From Massilia litorea (lineage in GTDB: Bacteria > Pseudomonadota > Gammaproteobacteria > Burkholderiales > Burkholderiaceae_D): a stretch of 64,000 nt of DNA. The number at the start of each line of letters is the position of its first letter. Positions within the stretch are counted from its first letter, which is position 1. Both the position numbers and the translations under genes were made by a program. The stretch is from contig NZ_CP062941.1 of the NCBI RefSeq assembly GCF_015101885.1, positions 1,550,001-1,614,000 of the forward strand, given 5' to 3'. Below the pieces are notes generated by a model that saw nothing but the letters and a program-made list of their open reading frames with translations, searched no databases and was not told the DNA's origin. Below are positions 38,450 to 47,813 of the stretch, one piece after another.

Positions 38450-38534
38450 ATCTGCCTCATGATTAACTAGCCCTCCGCAAGTGGGGGTGTTGCACAAAAT
38501 TGCAAGACAGGATGAGATGCGTGCCGAAGCCCGT

Positions 38535-39839
38535 CTAGTATTTATGCGCGTAAAGGCGGGCGCAATCCCCGTAGTTCAACAGGCGCAGCAATGCCGCCAC
38601 CAGGTGGTTCAGTTCGCGCAGTTCGATGCGGCGTTCGTCAGCGGCAAGGCGGCGCAGGGTGGCATGCAGGCTGGCGGCTGCGGCGAACTCGATGCGCACC
38701 AGCCGCGCACAGTCGAGCACGACCGGTGCGCGCGGATCCATGGCCGCATATGATTCGATGGCCTCCAGCAAGTTCCGAATGTCGCCCTCGACGACGGCGG
38801 GCAGCATGAAGCGCTGTTCCGCCGCCATGGCGCCATGCGCGGCGGTGCCGGCGCCGCCCTTCGGGGACGGCAACGCTTCGAACGAGGGCGGCGAGACTTC
38901 GAAAGTGACGCAATAATCCATCGCCGTTTCTTCGAAATCCTTTTCGCGCCCTGCCAGCTGCAGCACTTCAAGCAGCAACAGCCAGGGCGCTTCCCCGCTG
39001 CCGCGCTCGCCGATCGCCAGCATCGGCCGCAACACGGCGAGGAGGACGTCGGCGCCGGCCAGCACGACGTCGCGCCGCGCCGCGCGCAAGTCCTGCAAGG
39101 CGGCCAGCAGGGCGGCGCAACCGTCGAGGGTGGCATGCGTGATTCCGGCGACATCGATGCGCACCGGGGAACCGGCGCTCGCGCCCAGGGCATGCAGGCG
39201 CAGCTTCGCGTCCTGATCCAGGGTACCCGTAAAACGCGCGGCCGGCGCCAGCCCGGCGACGACTTCCTGCGGGCTGTCGGCCGGCAAGCGGTTGCTGTAG
39301 GCGGGCGGCGAGGTTTCGAAATGGCTGGCGTAGTCGATCGCGATGCTGTCGAAATCCTGCTCGCGGCCCGCCGCCTGGTAGAGGTCGAACAGCATCCACC
39401 AGGGCTGGCGCTCGCTGCGTCCCAGGTCGGCCAGGCTGGCGCGCAGCATTTGCTCGGCGAGTGTAGCTTGACCGTTGGCATACAGGATGGCGCTTTCCTC
39501 GACCACGGGCGCGGCGGCGGGCGCGGCGGCGGCGTCGGGCTGCTCCAGCTGGGTGACGGGTTCAGTTTCGCCAGGCGCTTCGGGCCCAGGGGCACCTGCA
39601 GCCGCGGCCGCAGCCGGTACGCGCCGCGTATTGCCCCAGCGTGCTTCGGCGTCGTCGAAAAAGTCGGTTGTCATCGCCAGTTCGATGGCGTCGATCTTGG
39701 CGGCGGTGGCGCGCGCAATTTCGCGCTGGCGCTCGCGGTCGGCGTCCAGCGACAGGCGCGCCGGCTCATCAAGGCGTGCGGGCGCCACCGGCGCCGCGGC
39801 CGGTTCGGGTTTTTTCTTTAAAAAGGAAAATATGCCCAC
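38535..39839 (-). CDS. STAS-domain protein with an N-terminal disordered region
   Basis: A 434-residue protein starting at the GTG at 39839 ([16 protein letters not shown]), preceded by AGGG. Residues 1-115 are Ala/Pro-rich and disordered. Two repeats of the form [26 protein letters not shown]...FETSPPAY and [26 protein letters not shown]...FEVSPPSF occur about 180 residues apart, separated by a STAS-like fold; a second STAS-like segment ([19 protein letters not shown]) ends the protein. Such proteins occur in beta-proteobacteria; the function is unknown. The duplicated architecture is seen directly. Confidence 0.75.
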   Translation of the reverse strand: MGIFSFLKKKPEPAAAPVAPARLDEPARLSLDADRERQREIARATAAKIDAIELAMTTDFFDDAEARWGNTRRVPAAAAAAGAPGPEAPGETEPVTQLEQPDAAAAPAAAPVVEESAILYANGQATLAEQMLRASLADLGRSERQPWWMLFDLYQAAGREQDFDSIAIDYASHFETSPPAYSNRLPADSPQEVVAGLAPAARFTGTLDQDAKLRLHALGASAGSPVRIDVAGITHATLDGCAALLAALQDLRAARRDVVLAGADVLLAVLRPMLAIGERGSGEAPWLLLLEVLQLAGREKDFEETAMDYCVTFEVSPPSFEALPSPKGGAGTAAHGAMAAEQRFMLPAVVEGDIRNLLEAIESYAAMDPRAPVVLDCARLVRIEFAAAASLHATLRRLAADERRIELRELNHLVAALLRLLNYGDCARLYAHKY

Positions 39840-40013
39840 GTTACCCTGTCGATCATCCGGCGCCGCGGCAGCCGTAGCGCTCATCCATGACGGTAGCATG
39901 GACGCGCGCACGCCGTCCTGCGCACACGTGCGCCCGCGCAAAGCCTGTGCGGGCGCCTGCTAGTGTATCCGATAGGAAAGTTTTGATCGCACGAACGGGA
40001 GCGACCAGGACGT

Positions 40014-40049
40014 AAAAAAGAGAAAAGCATGCGGCAGGCGCATGCTTTT
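40014..40049 (-). terminator. Rho-independent terminator of dksA
   Basis: Eleven-base arms (40023-40033 and 40039-40049, AAAAGCATGCG) around a five-base loop, followed on the minus strand by TCT and six T residues. It lies 23 bases past the dksA stop. Confidence 0.85.
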
Positions 40050-40071
40050 ATGAGGGCAAGGCGGACCGGAA

Positions 40072-40557
40072 TCAGTCGCCGTAGAGCTTTTGCTTCAGTT
40101 CGCGCCGTTGCTGGGCTTCCAGCGACAGGGTCGCGGTCGGGCGCGCGATCAGGCGCGGGATACCGATCGGTTCGCCAGTTTCTTCGCACCAGCCGTAGTC
40201 GCCGCCGTCGATGGCAGCCAGCGATTGCTGCACTTTTTTCAGCAGCTTGCGCTCGCGGTCGCGGGTGCGCAGTTCGAGGGCATGCTCTTCCTCGATGGTC
40301 GCGCGGTCGGCCGGATCGGGAACCAGCACCGTTTCGCGCAGGTGCTCGGTGGTCTCGCCGGCGTTTTTCAGCAGCTCTTTCTCGAGCTGTTGCAGGCGGT
40401 CCTTGAAGAACGCGAGCTGGGCCGGGTTCATGTAGTCCTCTTCGCCCATCGCCCGAATTTCTTCTTCCGTCAAAAGTCGGTCTTCGGCCTGAGCGGCATT
40501 CGGTTTCGTTGTTTTAGTCATGACTTCACTTACCTTCGATACGACAGAGGTTTTCAT
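40072..40557 (-). CDS. dksA: RNA polymerase-binding transcription factor DksA (single-cysteine type)
   Basis: DksA works with ppGpp at the secondary channel of RNA polymerase. The 161-residue product has the coiled coil (about 45-115) with the two acidic tip residues in PDPADRATIEEE, then the globular end YGWCEETGEPIGIPRL...ATLSLEAQ. Only one of the four zinc-binding cysteines of E. coli DksA remains, so zinc binding should be lost, as in other DksA2-like proteins. An alternative ATG at 40521 (MTKTTKPNAA) is possible. Confidence 0.94.
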   Translation of the reverse strand: MKTSVVSKVSEVMTKTTKPNAAQAEDRLLTEEEIRAMGEEDYMNPAQLAFFKDRLQQLEKELLKNAGETTEHLRETVLVPDPADRATIEEEHALELRTRDRERKLLKKVQQSLAAIDGGDYGWCEETGEPIGIPRLIARPTATLSLEAQQRRELKQKLYGD

Positions 40558-40579
40558 TTTATCAGCTAGCTCAGCCGTA

Positions 40580-40600
40580 GCACCCTGAACTCAAGGGTGC
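40580..40600. repeat. Small hairpin between the COG0523 gene and dksA
   Basis: GCACCCT (40580-40586) pairs with AGGGTGC (40594-40600) over a seven-base loop. It lies in the 171-base gap before dksA. No T tract follows; it may form part of the dksA leader. Confidence 0.35.
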
Positions 40601-40728
40601 GCGCCCTTGCTGCTGCCATGACGGCCCATACGATCCGCCGTCTTCGCTGCCTGGCTTCGGCAGCGGTCAATCATCAGTACTTGTTGGACCCTTGTGGGAA
40701 CCGACCGGTACCGCTAAACCGGGATAGT

Positions 40729-41772
40729 TTATACCAAACATTGTTCCAATCCGCGGATAAATACGTCTTTCGGTAAATTTTTACCAATAAATACCATTTT
40801 GCTGCCACGGGCCTCGTCAAGCTCCCACTTGGCGCCGAGGTCGCTGCCCATGATTTGATGCACACCCTGGAAGACGACCTTGCGCTCGGCGCCTGCCATC
40901 GACAGCACGCCCTTGTAGCGCAGCATGCTCGGCCCGAAGACCTGCACCATGCTGCCGAGGAACTGGTCGAGCCGCTCTGGATCGAACGGACGCTCGCTCT
41001 TGAACACGAAAGCGGCGATGTCGTCGCTGTGGTGCGCGTGGTGGTGATCGTGCTGGCAAGCCTCGGTATGAACGTGGCCGTGCTCGTGGTGCTCGTGCTC
41101 GTGCTCCTCTGCGCGCAGGAAATCGGGGTCGAGTTCGAGCTTGTCGTTCAGGTTGAAACCGCGCAGGTCGAGGACTTCGGCGATCGGCGCGCGGCCGAAG
41201 TCGGACGTCGAGATCGGGGCGCGCGGGTTGATCCGCTTTAAACGCATCTTGAGGGTTTCCAGCGCATCCGCATCGACCAGGTCCAGTTTTGATAACAGGA
41301 TCTTGTCGGCGAAACCGACCTGGCGCTGGGCTTCCTCGTGGCGGTCGAGCTGGTCCATTGCATGGCGGGCATCGACCACCGTCACGACGGCGTCGAGCAT
41401 GTAGTGGGCGCCGACTTCTTCGTCGACAAAGAAGGTCTGGGCCACCGGGCCGGGATTGGCGAGGCCGGTCGTTTCGATGACGACGCGGTCGAAGCTGATC
41501 TCGCCGGCTTCCCGTTTTTGCGCCAGGTTCGTCAATGCGACGACCAGGTCGCCGCGGATGGTGCAGCAGATGCAGCCGTTGTTCATCTCGACGATCTGCT
41601 CGCCGCTGTCCTGCACCAGGATTTCGTTGTCGATGTTTTCTTCGCCGAATTCGTTCTCGATGACGGCGATGCGCAGGCCGTGCTCCTCGCGCAGGATGCG
41701 GTTGAGGAGGGTGGTCTTGCCGGCGCCAAGGAAGCCGGTGAGGATGGTGGTGGGAATGGGTGACATGGTCAT
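40729..41772 (-). CDS. COG0523 (CobW/YjiA/ZNG1-family) metal-chaperone GTPase
   Basis: A 347-residue G3E-family GTPase. It has Walker A (GFLGAGKTTLLNRIL), the CxCC metal motif (NNGCICCTIRGDL), the ETTGLANPGP motif and the guanine-specificity element LSKLDLVD. A His-rich linker (about 222-248, HEHEHHEHGHVHTEACQHD) is followed by the CobW C-terminal domain. Many relatives deliver zinc in shortage; position next to a cysteine-poor dksA fits the known zinc-sparing link, but no Zur box was recognised. Confidence 0.9.
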   Translation of the reverse strand: MTMSPIPTTILTGFLGAGKTTLLNRILREEHGLRIAVIENEFGEENIDNEILVQDSGEQIVEMNNGCICCTIRGDLVVALTNLAQKREAGEISFDRVVIETTGLANPGPVAQTFFVDEEVGAHYMLDAVVTVVDARHAMDQLDRHEEAQRQVGFADKILLSKLDLVDADALETLKMRLKRINPRAPISTSDFGRAPIAEVLDLRGFNLNDKLELDPDFLRAEEHEHEHHEHGHVHTEACQHDHHHAHHSDDIAAFVFKSERPFDPERLDQFLGSMVQVFGPSMLRYKGVLSMAGAERKVVFQGVHQIMGSDLGAKWELDEARGSKMVFIGKNLPKDVFIRGLEQCLV

Positions 41773-41884
41773 TTTACAATTCGTACGGCTGGAAGCGGCA
41801 TGGGAAGCCGAAGATTATGCCGCAATTTGCAATTTGCCACCATCGACCGCGCCAGCGTTTGCGCCAGCTCAGGCGAACCCTTGT

Positions 41885-42814
41885 CTACTTCGCTTTCGCT
41901 CTCGGATGAGCTCGGTCATATACGGCGGCAAGATGCTGGAAGTCGAGCGCGGTATACACCTGGGTCGAGGTGATGCTGGCGTGGCCGAGTAGCTCCTGCA
42001 CGGCCCGCAAATCCCCCGAAGATTGGAGCAGGTGCGAAGCGAAGGAATGGCGCAGCACGTGCGGGTGCACGTGGACGGGCGAGCCGGCCTGGAGTGCGTG
42101 GCTCTTCAATCGCTGCTGCACCACGCGCGGGGTGATGCGGGTGCCGCGGGTCGACACGAACAGGGCGGCGCTGCCGTCCTTCGCCGGCGGACGCACCGCG
42201 AGCCAGGCGTCCAATGCTGCGCGCGCCGGGCCGCCGACCGGTACCCGGCGCATTTTATTGCCCTTGCCGGTGACCACGACTTCGCCGGCCGCCGCATCGA
42301 ACCAACCGAGCGAAGTGGCGCCATCGGCATGCGTATAAGCCAGGTCGAGCCCGGCCAGTTCCGACACCCGCAACCCGCTCGAATACAGCAGTTCGAACAT
42401 CGCGCGATTGCACAGTTCGCTTGGCTCCGGATGGCCGTGGCGGTTCGCTTCCAGCAGCTGGACGGTGGCGTCGACCGCCAGGGCTTTCGGCAGGGTCTTG
42501 GGACGGCGCGGGGCGCGCACGCCTTCGACCGGGTTGGCCGGCAGGGAAATCTGGCGCGACAGCCAGCCGTAAAAACCGCGCCAGCCCGACAGTTTGCGGG
42601 CAATCGAACGCGGTTCCTGGCCGCCGGCATGCAGGCGCGCGGCGAAGCGGCGCATGTCGGCATGGGTCAGAGCCGGCCAGTCATCGTGCCCGGCCAGGTT
42701 GCCGAGCTCGGCCAGGTCGCGCCGGTAGGCGGCGATCGTGTGTTCGGACAGCTGGCGCTGGGTGGCCAGTTCGCGCAGGTAGCGCCCGGCCCAGTCTTCG
42801 CGCGCCGTGTCCAT
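41885..42814 (-). CDS. xerC: Site-specific tyrosine recombinase XerC
   Basis: A 309-residue recombinase that with XerD resolves chromosome dimers at dif. An N-terminal SAM-like core-binding domain (1-95) precedes the catalytic domain with Arg149 (SSGLRVSEL), Lys184, His252 and Arg255 (HVLRHSFASHLL), His278 (LLGHASI) and nucleophile Tyr287. It is nine bases behind the DUF484 gene, the common proteobacterial pairing, so it is a housekeeping enzyme rather than a phage integrase. Confidence 0.95.
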   Translation of the reverse strand: MDTAREDWAGRYLRELATQRQLSEHTIAAYRRDLAELGNLAGHDDWPALTHADMRRFAARLHAGGQEPRSIARKLSGWRGFYGWLSRQISLPANPVEGVRAPRRPKTLPKALAVDATVQLLEANRHGHPEPSELCNRAMFELLYSSGLRVSELAGLDLAYTHADGATSLGWFDAAAGEVVVTGKGNKMRRVPVGGPARAALDAWLAVRPPAKDGSAALFVSTRGTRITPRVVQQRLKSHALQAGSPVHVHPHVLRHSFASHLLQSSGDLRAVQELLGHASITSTQVYTALDFQHLAAVYDRAHPRAKAK

Positions 42815-42823
42815 TAACTGGCC

Positions 42824-43486
42824 TCAGGCGCGCAGCGGTGCCAGCGCGGCGCTCGCGGACTGGCCCAGCTGGACCAGAAAATCGGTCGCCATCACCGGGC
42901 TGAAACGCTCGGCGTCGGGCGAACCCATCACCAGCAGGCCGAAGCTGACGCCCTCGCTCGTGAGCGGCAGCAGCACGGTCGAGCGCACGCCGTCGGCTTC
43001 GTCGAGCCAGCGCAGGGCTTCGAAATCCTTGTTCGGACCGCAATACGGCGCGCGCAGGCTGGCGGCGAACAGGCGCGCATCCTCGGCCACGTCGGCTGCA
43101 AACCAGGCGTCGGCATGCTCGGGGCGCACATTCCACAGGCGCAGCGTCGCTTGCGGCACGCCGAACTGCGTCACCAGGGCGTCGACCAGGTCGCGCGCCA
43201 GCGCCGCGCCACCGGTCGATTTCAATAAGGCCAGGTGCCAGGCATGAAAGCGGTTCAGGATGACGGTGTTGTCGGCGGCCGTACGCATCAGCTCAGCCAT
43301 GCGCAGCTCGAGCGCGTTGTACTTGGCGCGCATGACTTCCATTTGCCGCTCCTGCAGCGACACGGCCTTTCCGGTCAGCGGGCTCGACAGTTTGACTTCG
43401 CCCAGCAGGCCGGCATGTTCTTCAAAAAAGCGCGGGTGGTCGGCCAGGTATTGGGCGACGGCGGCGGAGTCCAGGGTGACAGTCAT
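42824..43486 (-). CDS. DUF484 family protein
   Basis: A 220-residue GAF-like protein from the ATG at 43486. The DUF484 start (VAQYLADHPRFFEEHAGLL) is followed by a short coiled coil with SLQERQMEVMRAKYNAL and a GAF-type fold ending LLPLTSEGVSFGLLVMGSPD. Function is unknown, but the gene nearly always precedes xerC and usually follows dapF. Here dapF is separated from it by about 3.4 kb carrying a porin and a Sel1-repeat gene. Confidence 0.92.
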   Translation of the reverse strand: MTVTLDSAAVAQYLADHPRFFEEHAGLLGEVKLSSPLTGKAVSLQERQMEVMRAKYNALELRMAELMRTAADNTVILNRFHAWHLALLKSTGGAALARDLVDALVTQFGVPQATLRLWNVRPEHADAWFAADVAEDARLFAASLRAPYCGPNKDFEALRWLDEADGVRSTVLLPLTSEGVSFGLLVMGSPDAERFSPVMATDFLVQLGQSASAALAPLRA

Positions 43487-43562
43487 CGGTAATCTTGCAA
43501 GAAATAGGGTGTGCGCAATTCTACCGCAGCGGGGCAGGGCGGCGGACAGAAAAGGGTGACGC

Positions 43563-43598
43563 AAAAAAGGCAGGAACCGTTGCCGGTCCCTGCCTTTT
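43563..43598 (-). terminator. Rho-independent terminator of the porin gene
   Basis: GGCAGG (43569-43574) pairs with CCTGCC (43589-43594) and ACCG with CGGT inside, interrupted by one mismatch; six T residues follow on the minus strand. It lies 38 bases past the porin stop. Confidence 0.85.
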
Positions 43599-43635
43599 CC
43601 AGATTCAACTCTGGCGGACTTGCGTCCGCATCAGC

Positions 43636-44685
43636 TTAGAACGAGTGGTTCACGCCGATCGTGTAGAAGTTGACCGCACCTGGGTCGACGGCACGGTTGG
43701 CCTGCGACTGTGGGCCGTCCTTGCGCGATGCATCGACGTAGACGTAGGTACGCTTCGACAGGCTGTACTCGTAACCCAGCGACAGTTGCTTGGTCTTGAA
43801 CGAGTTGTCCGGATCCTTCTGGCCATAGCCTGCCAGGAACTTGCCTGGGCCCATGGTGTAGTTGGCGCCCAGCACCCATGCGTTGGTCTTCGCACCCGAG
43901 CCGGCTGGCAGGGTCACCAGGATATTGTCCTGGTCCTGACGGGTGTACAGGGCCGTCAGTTTCAGTTCCGGGGTCGCGTTGAACGCGGCGCCGATCGACA
44001 TGACTTTCGATTCGACGGCGTTACGCTCGTAGCCCAGCATGACTGCTGCAGGACCGTTGTTGTAGGTTGCCGACACCGAGAACGGGTTGGCCGATGCCTG
44101 GGCGCCCACTGGGTACAGGGTGCCGATTGCCGGGCCGCCGTTGTTTTCCTTGGTGGCGATCGCGGTGTTCAGCTGGAAGCCGCTCACGACTGGCGTGTTG
44201 TACCAGAAGGCGTTCGACCAGCGGTTGTTCGAGCTGCCGGCTGGATCCAGCGGTGCCGAGTTGTAGCCGGCGACTGCCAGGTCGGTGTAGAAACCAGCCT
44301 GGTGTGGCAGTGCGTGGAACGGCTCGAAGGCGCCGACGGTTTCCTGGTACGGGGTCAGGCCGCGACCGATGCGGACCATACCGAAGTCACCCTGCAGGCC
44401 GACGCGGCTCTGACCCTGGAACAGCGGACGGCTGCCGTTTTCGACGGTGCCGGTGTCCGGCTCGTAGCGGATTTCCAGTTGGAACAGTGCCTTCAGGCCG
44501 TTGCCCAGATCTTCGGTGCCCTTGAAGCCCAGGGTGTTCGACGCGCGCTTGCCGATGGTCAGGGTCTGACCGGTGCGCTTTTGAACGCCAGCATCGATGG
44601 TGCCGTAGATTTGCACGGCGGTCTGTGCATGGGCCACACCGGCGAATGCGCCGACGAGTGCGACTGCCATCAGAGATTTTTTCAT
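43636..44685 (-). CDS. Gram-negative trimeric porin (beta-proteobacterial OmpC/Porin_4 type)
   Basis: A 349-residue outer-membrane general porin. A signal peptide (1-20, ending AHA) precedes AVQIYGTIDAGVQKRTG, the standard first strand, and the LGFKGTEDLGNGLKALFQLE and RVGLQGDFGMVRIGRGLTPY segments of the family. The chain ends in Ser-Phe, the C-terminal aromatic signal for the BAM machinery. Sixteen strands are expected. It has its own terminator and an AAGGA ribosome site. Confidence 0.95.
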   Translation of the reverse strand: MKKSLMAVALVGAFAGVAHAQTAVQIYGTIDAGVQKRTGQTLTIGKRASNTLGFKGTEDLGNGLKALFQLEIRYEPDTGTVENGSRPLFQGQSRVGLQGDFGMVRIGRGLTPYQETVGAFEPFHALPHQAGFYTDLAVAGYNSAPLDPAGSSNNRWSNAFWYNTPVVSGFQLNTAIATKENNGGPAIGTLYPVGAQASANPFSVSATYNNGPAAVMLGYERNAVESKVMSIGAAFNATPELKLTALYTRQDQDNILVTLPAGSGAKTNAWVLGANYTMGPGKFLAGYGQKDPDNSFKTKQLSLGYEYSLSKRTYVYVDASRKDGPQSQANRAVDPGAVNFYTIGVNHSF

Positions 44686-45151
44686 TTATTTGTATCCTTA
44701 GAAGATGAATCGGAATCCAAAGAGCGTTGAGACTTTGTTTGCTGAACACTCGGACGAGTGAACCTTAAAGGCTTAACGCGTCAAGATTGCCGGATTGGTG
44801 AATTATGACCGTTCGAGTTGGTGGAAAGCCAATTTAACCAATCGTGCTGTTGTATTTTCGAAACGCCTGAGCCCGGAAAAGGCCCCATTTTGGGCTTGAC
44901 GCACTGCAAGGTAGCGGAGTTCCGCATCGTTTCGATGCGCTTGTTCGATATCAATCTTCAAGCTGTTCGGGAAGTTTGCACCCCAACGCTGGCTTAGACT
45001 TCCCTTGAACCGATGGGTGTGGGCGTGATCCGGGATCTTCTTGTATATTGGCAACTTTGCCAGCGACAGCCGACCCGTCGCCGCGTTCCGCCGATCCCGC
45101 CTGTACACGCTTGCCCACCCACGCCTGCCCACCAATTGATGAAGACAACCG
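44686..45151. other. 466-base intergenic region of lower GC between porin and Sel1 genes
   Basis: No convincing gene is seen; an open frame on the minus strand (44803-45228) has no family resemblance and no ribosome site. Base composition is noticeably lower in GC than its surroundings. Small palindromes occur (GCATCG/CGATGC at 44924-44938; GCCC/GGGC at about 44882-44895). A TTGACG on the minus strand (44779-44784) could be the porin -35, but a matching -10 is weak. Confidence 0.4.
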
Positions 45152-46888
45152 ATGGCTAATCGTGAAGAACTGGCGATCATCCGTGGCGCCCGCAGTGGCC
45201 GCGCCGAGGCGCAGCTCGAACTGGGCAAGCGCTACCTGTTCGGCAGCGCCGGCCTGCCGCGCAGCCTGCCGACGGCGCTGCACTGGCTCGACCGGGCGGC
45301 GCGCCAGGGCTGTGCCGAGTCCTGCGAACTGATCGGCAGCCACATTCCGCTCGACCTGGCGCGGGCACACGGCACGCCGCTGACGCCGTGGTACGAACGC
45401 GCCTACGACGGTGGCAACCTGCGCGCTGGACTGGTCCTGGCCCAGTTGCTGCTGGAAGACGGCCGCGCGGCGCCCGATGCGCTCCACGCCAAAGCCGTGC
45501 ACGCGCTCGAAGAGGCCGCGCGCGCCGGCTTCGCCGAAGCGCAATGGCTGCTGGCGCGCCGGCCGGAAATCGCCGCAAGTATTCAGGCGGGCATGAGTCT
45601 TGCCGCCGCGTCCGGCACGGGCATGGGCATGGGTAGTGTCGCTGTTGCAGTGCAGCATCCGGCCGCGCCGCCACGCGACCGGGCGGGACAGGTGAGCGAG
45701 CGGCGCGCCACCGCGCGCCCCGGCGCCGCGGATGCGGGCACGGCAGCGGCGGCAGGCCAACCCTGGCTGCGGCGGGCGGCCGACAATGGCCTGGCCGAAG
45801 CGCAGTTCGCGCTGCTCGAGCAGAGCTGGGCAGCCGAATCCTGGCACGACTACCTGGCGCGTGCGCTGCCGCTGGCGCGCGCGCTGGTCGATAGCGGCGG
45901 CAGCAAACACACCCGGCGCCTGGCACCGGGCGAAGTCACCTTGTTGTCGCGTACGGCGCGCCTGCTGGCCGAAGGAAAGGGCAATGCGGAAGCGGGCAGC
46001 GACGAGATCCACGCCTTCTGGGAGCTGGCCGCCGCTGAGCACGATCGCCATGCGCAACTGGCCATCGGCCTGTGGTATGCGCGCATGCAGGTCGACGGCA
46101 CCCGGATCCAGGGCGGCACGGGCGCAGCGAATTTCAAGAAGGCAATCCGTTGGCTGCTGCTGGCGGGCGAGCAGGGCCTGGCCGAGGCCTGGTACGCCTT
46201 GTCGCGCATCTATCTAAAACCCGAGTTCTCGCAACGCAATGTCGCCGACGCCCAGCGCTACCTCGAGCGGGCAGCGGATATGGGTTACGAGATCGCCCAG
46301 CTCGAATGCGGCAACAATGCCTGGCGCGCGCGGCGCGAAAACGAAAGCAACGATGTGCGCGCCGTGTTCTGGCTGCAGCAGGCGGCGGCACAGGGCAATG
46401 CGGAAGCCGGCGTGGCACTGCGCAAGATCGCGCCGCGCCTCGACGATGCGTCCCACACCGAAACCGGGGCGTTGCGCGATTGTGTCGGCGACCTGTCCGC
46501 CCACCCGCTGCTGGCGGCGCGGCTGGAACTGGCGGCGCTGTTTGGCCTCAGCCGGGCCGAAACCCTGCTGCTCGACGTGACCGCGGCCGACCAGGGACAT
46601 TGCCTGGTGATCGATATCCGCGCCAGCTACGGGCGCAGCAAGCGGCGCCTGGTCATGGTCAATACGGCCCCGGAACGCCAGGCGCTCGACCGCATCGTGC
46701 GCCTGTTCGAGAACGTCGATTGCGGACCGGGTGGGCCGGAAGGCAATTACCGCCAGCGGCTGTACCGGCTGCGGACCCTGATGGCCGATGCCGCCATGGG
46801 CGAACGCACGCTCGACGATACGGACGGCAGGCTGACCCCGCCGGTCACGCCGGAGCGCGGCAATCCTTCCTACGGTATGGCGGCCTGA
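45152..46888 (+). CDS. Sel1-like tetratricopeptide repeat protein
   Basis: A 578-residue protein with multiple Sel1-type repeats in two blocks. The first (about 15-160) contains ALHWLDRAARQGCAESCEL and AVHALEEAARAGFAEAQWLL. The second (about 205-430) contains AIRWLLLAGEQGLAEAWYAL, AQRYLERAADMGYEIAQLEC and AVFWLQQAAAQGNAEAGVAL. A C-terminal part (about 450-560) is different, with a possible alpha-beta fold. No signal peptide is visible, so it is probably a cytoplasmic scaffold. Function is unknown. Confidence 0.85.
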   Translation: MANREELAIIRGARSGRAEAQLELGKRYLFGSAGLPRSLPTALHWLDRAARQGCAESCELIGSHIPLDLARAHGTPLTPWYERAYDGGNLRAGLVLAQLLLEDGRAAPDALHAKAVHALEEAARAGFAEAQWLLARRPEIAASIQAGMSLAAASGTGMGMGSVAVAVQHPAAPPRDRAGQVSERRATARPGAADAGTAAAAGQPWLRRAADNGLAEAQFALLEQSWAAESWHDYLARALPLARALVDSGGSKHTRRLAPGEVTLLSRTARLLAEGKGNAEAGSDEIHAFWELAAAEHDRHAQLAIGLWYARMQVDGTRIQGGTGAANFKKAIRWLLLAGEQGLAEAWYALSRIYLKPEFSQRNVADAQRYLERAADMGYEIAQLECGNNAWRARRENESNDVRAVFWLQQAAAQGNAEAGVALRKIAPRLDDASHTETGALRDCVGDLSAHPLLAARLELAALFGLSRAETLLLDVTAADQGHCLVIDIRASYGRSKRRLVMVNTAPERQALDRIVRLFENVDCGPGGPEGNYRQRLYRLRTLMADAAMGERTLDDTDGRLTPPVTPERGNPSYGMAA

Positions 46889-46931
46889 ACAAATTGCCAG
46901 GCCGGCTGCGCTTTCCTGACAGGCGCCTGAT

Positions 46932-47795
46932 TTAGATAGTGATCTCGCCTTCGAACACCGTGACGGCCGGGCCGCTCAGGTAGACCGGGGCGCCTTCGCC
47001 GGCCCAGGCGATCGACAATTCCCCGCCGCGCGCCGATACCCGCACCGGCGAATCGAGCAATCCACGCCGGATGCCGGCGACGACCGCCGCGCAGGCGCCG
47101 GTGCCGCAGGCCAGGGTTTCGCCGGCGCCACGCTCGAATACACGCAGTTTGACGTGATTGCGGTCGACGACCTGCATGAAGCCGGCGTTGACCCGCTTCG
47201 GGAAGCGCGGGTGATGTTCGACCTGCGGACCCAGCTCCGCTACCGGAGCCGTGTCGACATCCGGCACCGTCTGCACGGCATGCGGATTGCCCATCGAGAC
47301 GACCGATACCGGAACGGTCAGTGGCCGCTCTCCCAACTGCAGGTTCAAAGGCCACAGCAAGTCTCGTCCTTCCGGCAGGCCGTCCAGGCCCTGGCTGTCG
47401 AAGGGCACCGCGGCCGGCTCCAGCACGGGCGCGCCCATGTCGACCGTCACGCTGCCGTCGTCTTCCAGGGCCGGGGCGATGATGCCGGACATGGTCTGCA
47501 CCCGGATGCTGCGTTCGCCACTCAAGCCCTGGTCGCTGACGAAACGGGCAAAGGCGCGCGCGCCGTTGCCGCACTGTTCGACTTCGCCGCCATCGCTATT
47601 AAAAATACGGTAGCGGAAATCGGCGCCGGCGACGGTCGGGCGTTCCACAATCAGGATCTGGTCGGCGCCCACGCCGAAGCGGCGGTCGGCCAGGCGCTGC
47701 CATTGGGCGGCGCTGAGGTCGACCTGCTGGTGGATGGCGTCGATCACGACGAAATCGTTGCCCGCGCCCTGCATCTTGGTGAACTTGAGTTTCAT
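46932..47795 (-). CDS. dapF: Diaminopimelate epimerase
   Basis: Converts LL- to meso-diaminopimelate for lysine and peptidoglycan synthesis. The 287-residue product begins [19 protein letters not shown]. Both catalytic cysteines are present: [14 protein letters not shown] and [12 protein letters not shown]. Length is normal. It follows the acyltransferase gene by 18 bases as the third gene of a leftward set. Confidence 0.97.
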   Translation of the reverse strand: MKLKFTKMQGAGNDFVVIDAIHQQVDLSAAQWQRLADRRFGVGADQILIVERPTVAGADFRYRIFNSDGGEVEQCGNGARAFARFVSDQGLSGERSIRVQTMSGIIAPALEDDGSVTVDMGAPVLEPAAVPFDSQGLDGLPEGRDLLWPLNLQLGERPLTVPVSVVSMGNPHAVQTVPDVDTAPVAELGPQVEHHPRFPKRVNAGFMQVVDRNHVKLRVFERGAGETLACGTGACAAVVAGIRRGLLDSPVRVSARGGELSIAWAGEGAPVYLSGPAVTVFEGEITI

Positions 47796-47813
47796 AGGAT
47801 TAGTTGTAATGCA

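Noticed and set aside
41885..42814. Tyrosine recombinase as an integrase of a mobile element
   Set aside because: The sequence and the partner DUF484 gene identify it as chromosomal XerC. No attachment-site repeats or cargo genes are seen.
44803..45228. 141-codon leftward frame in the GC-poor gap upstream of the Sel1 gene
   Set aside because: It has no ribosome site, no recognisable domain, and overlaps the start of the Sel1 gene. It is kept only as part of the intergenic description.
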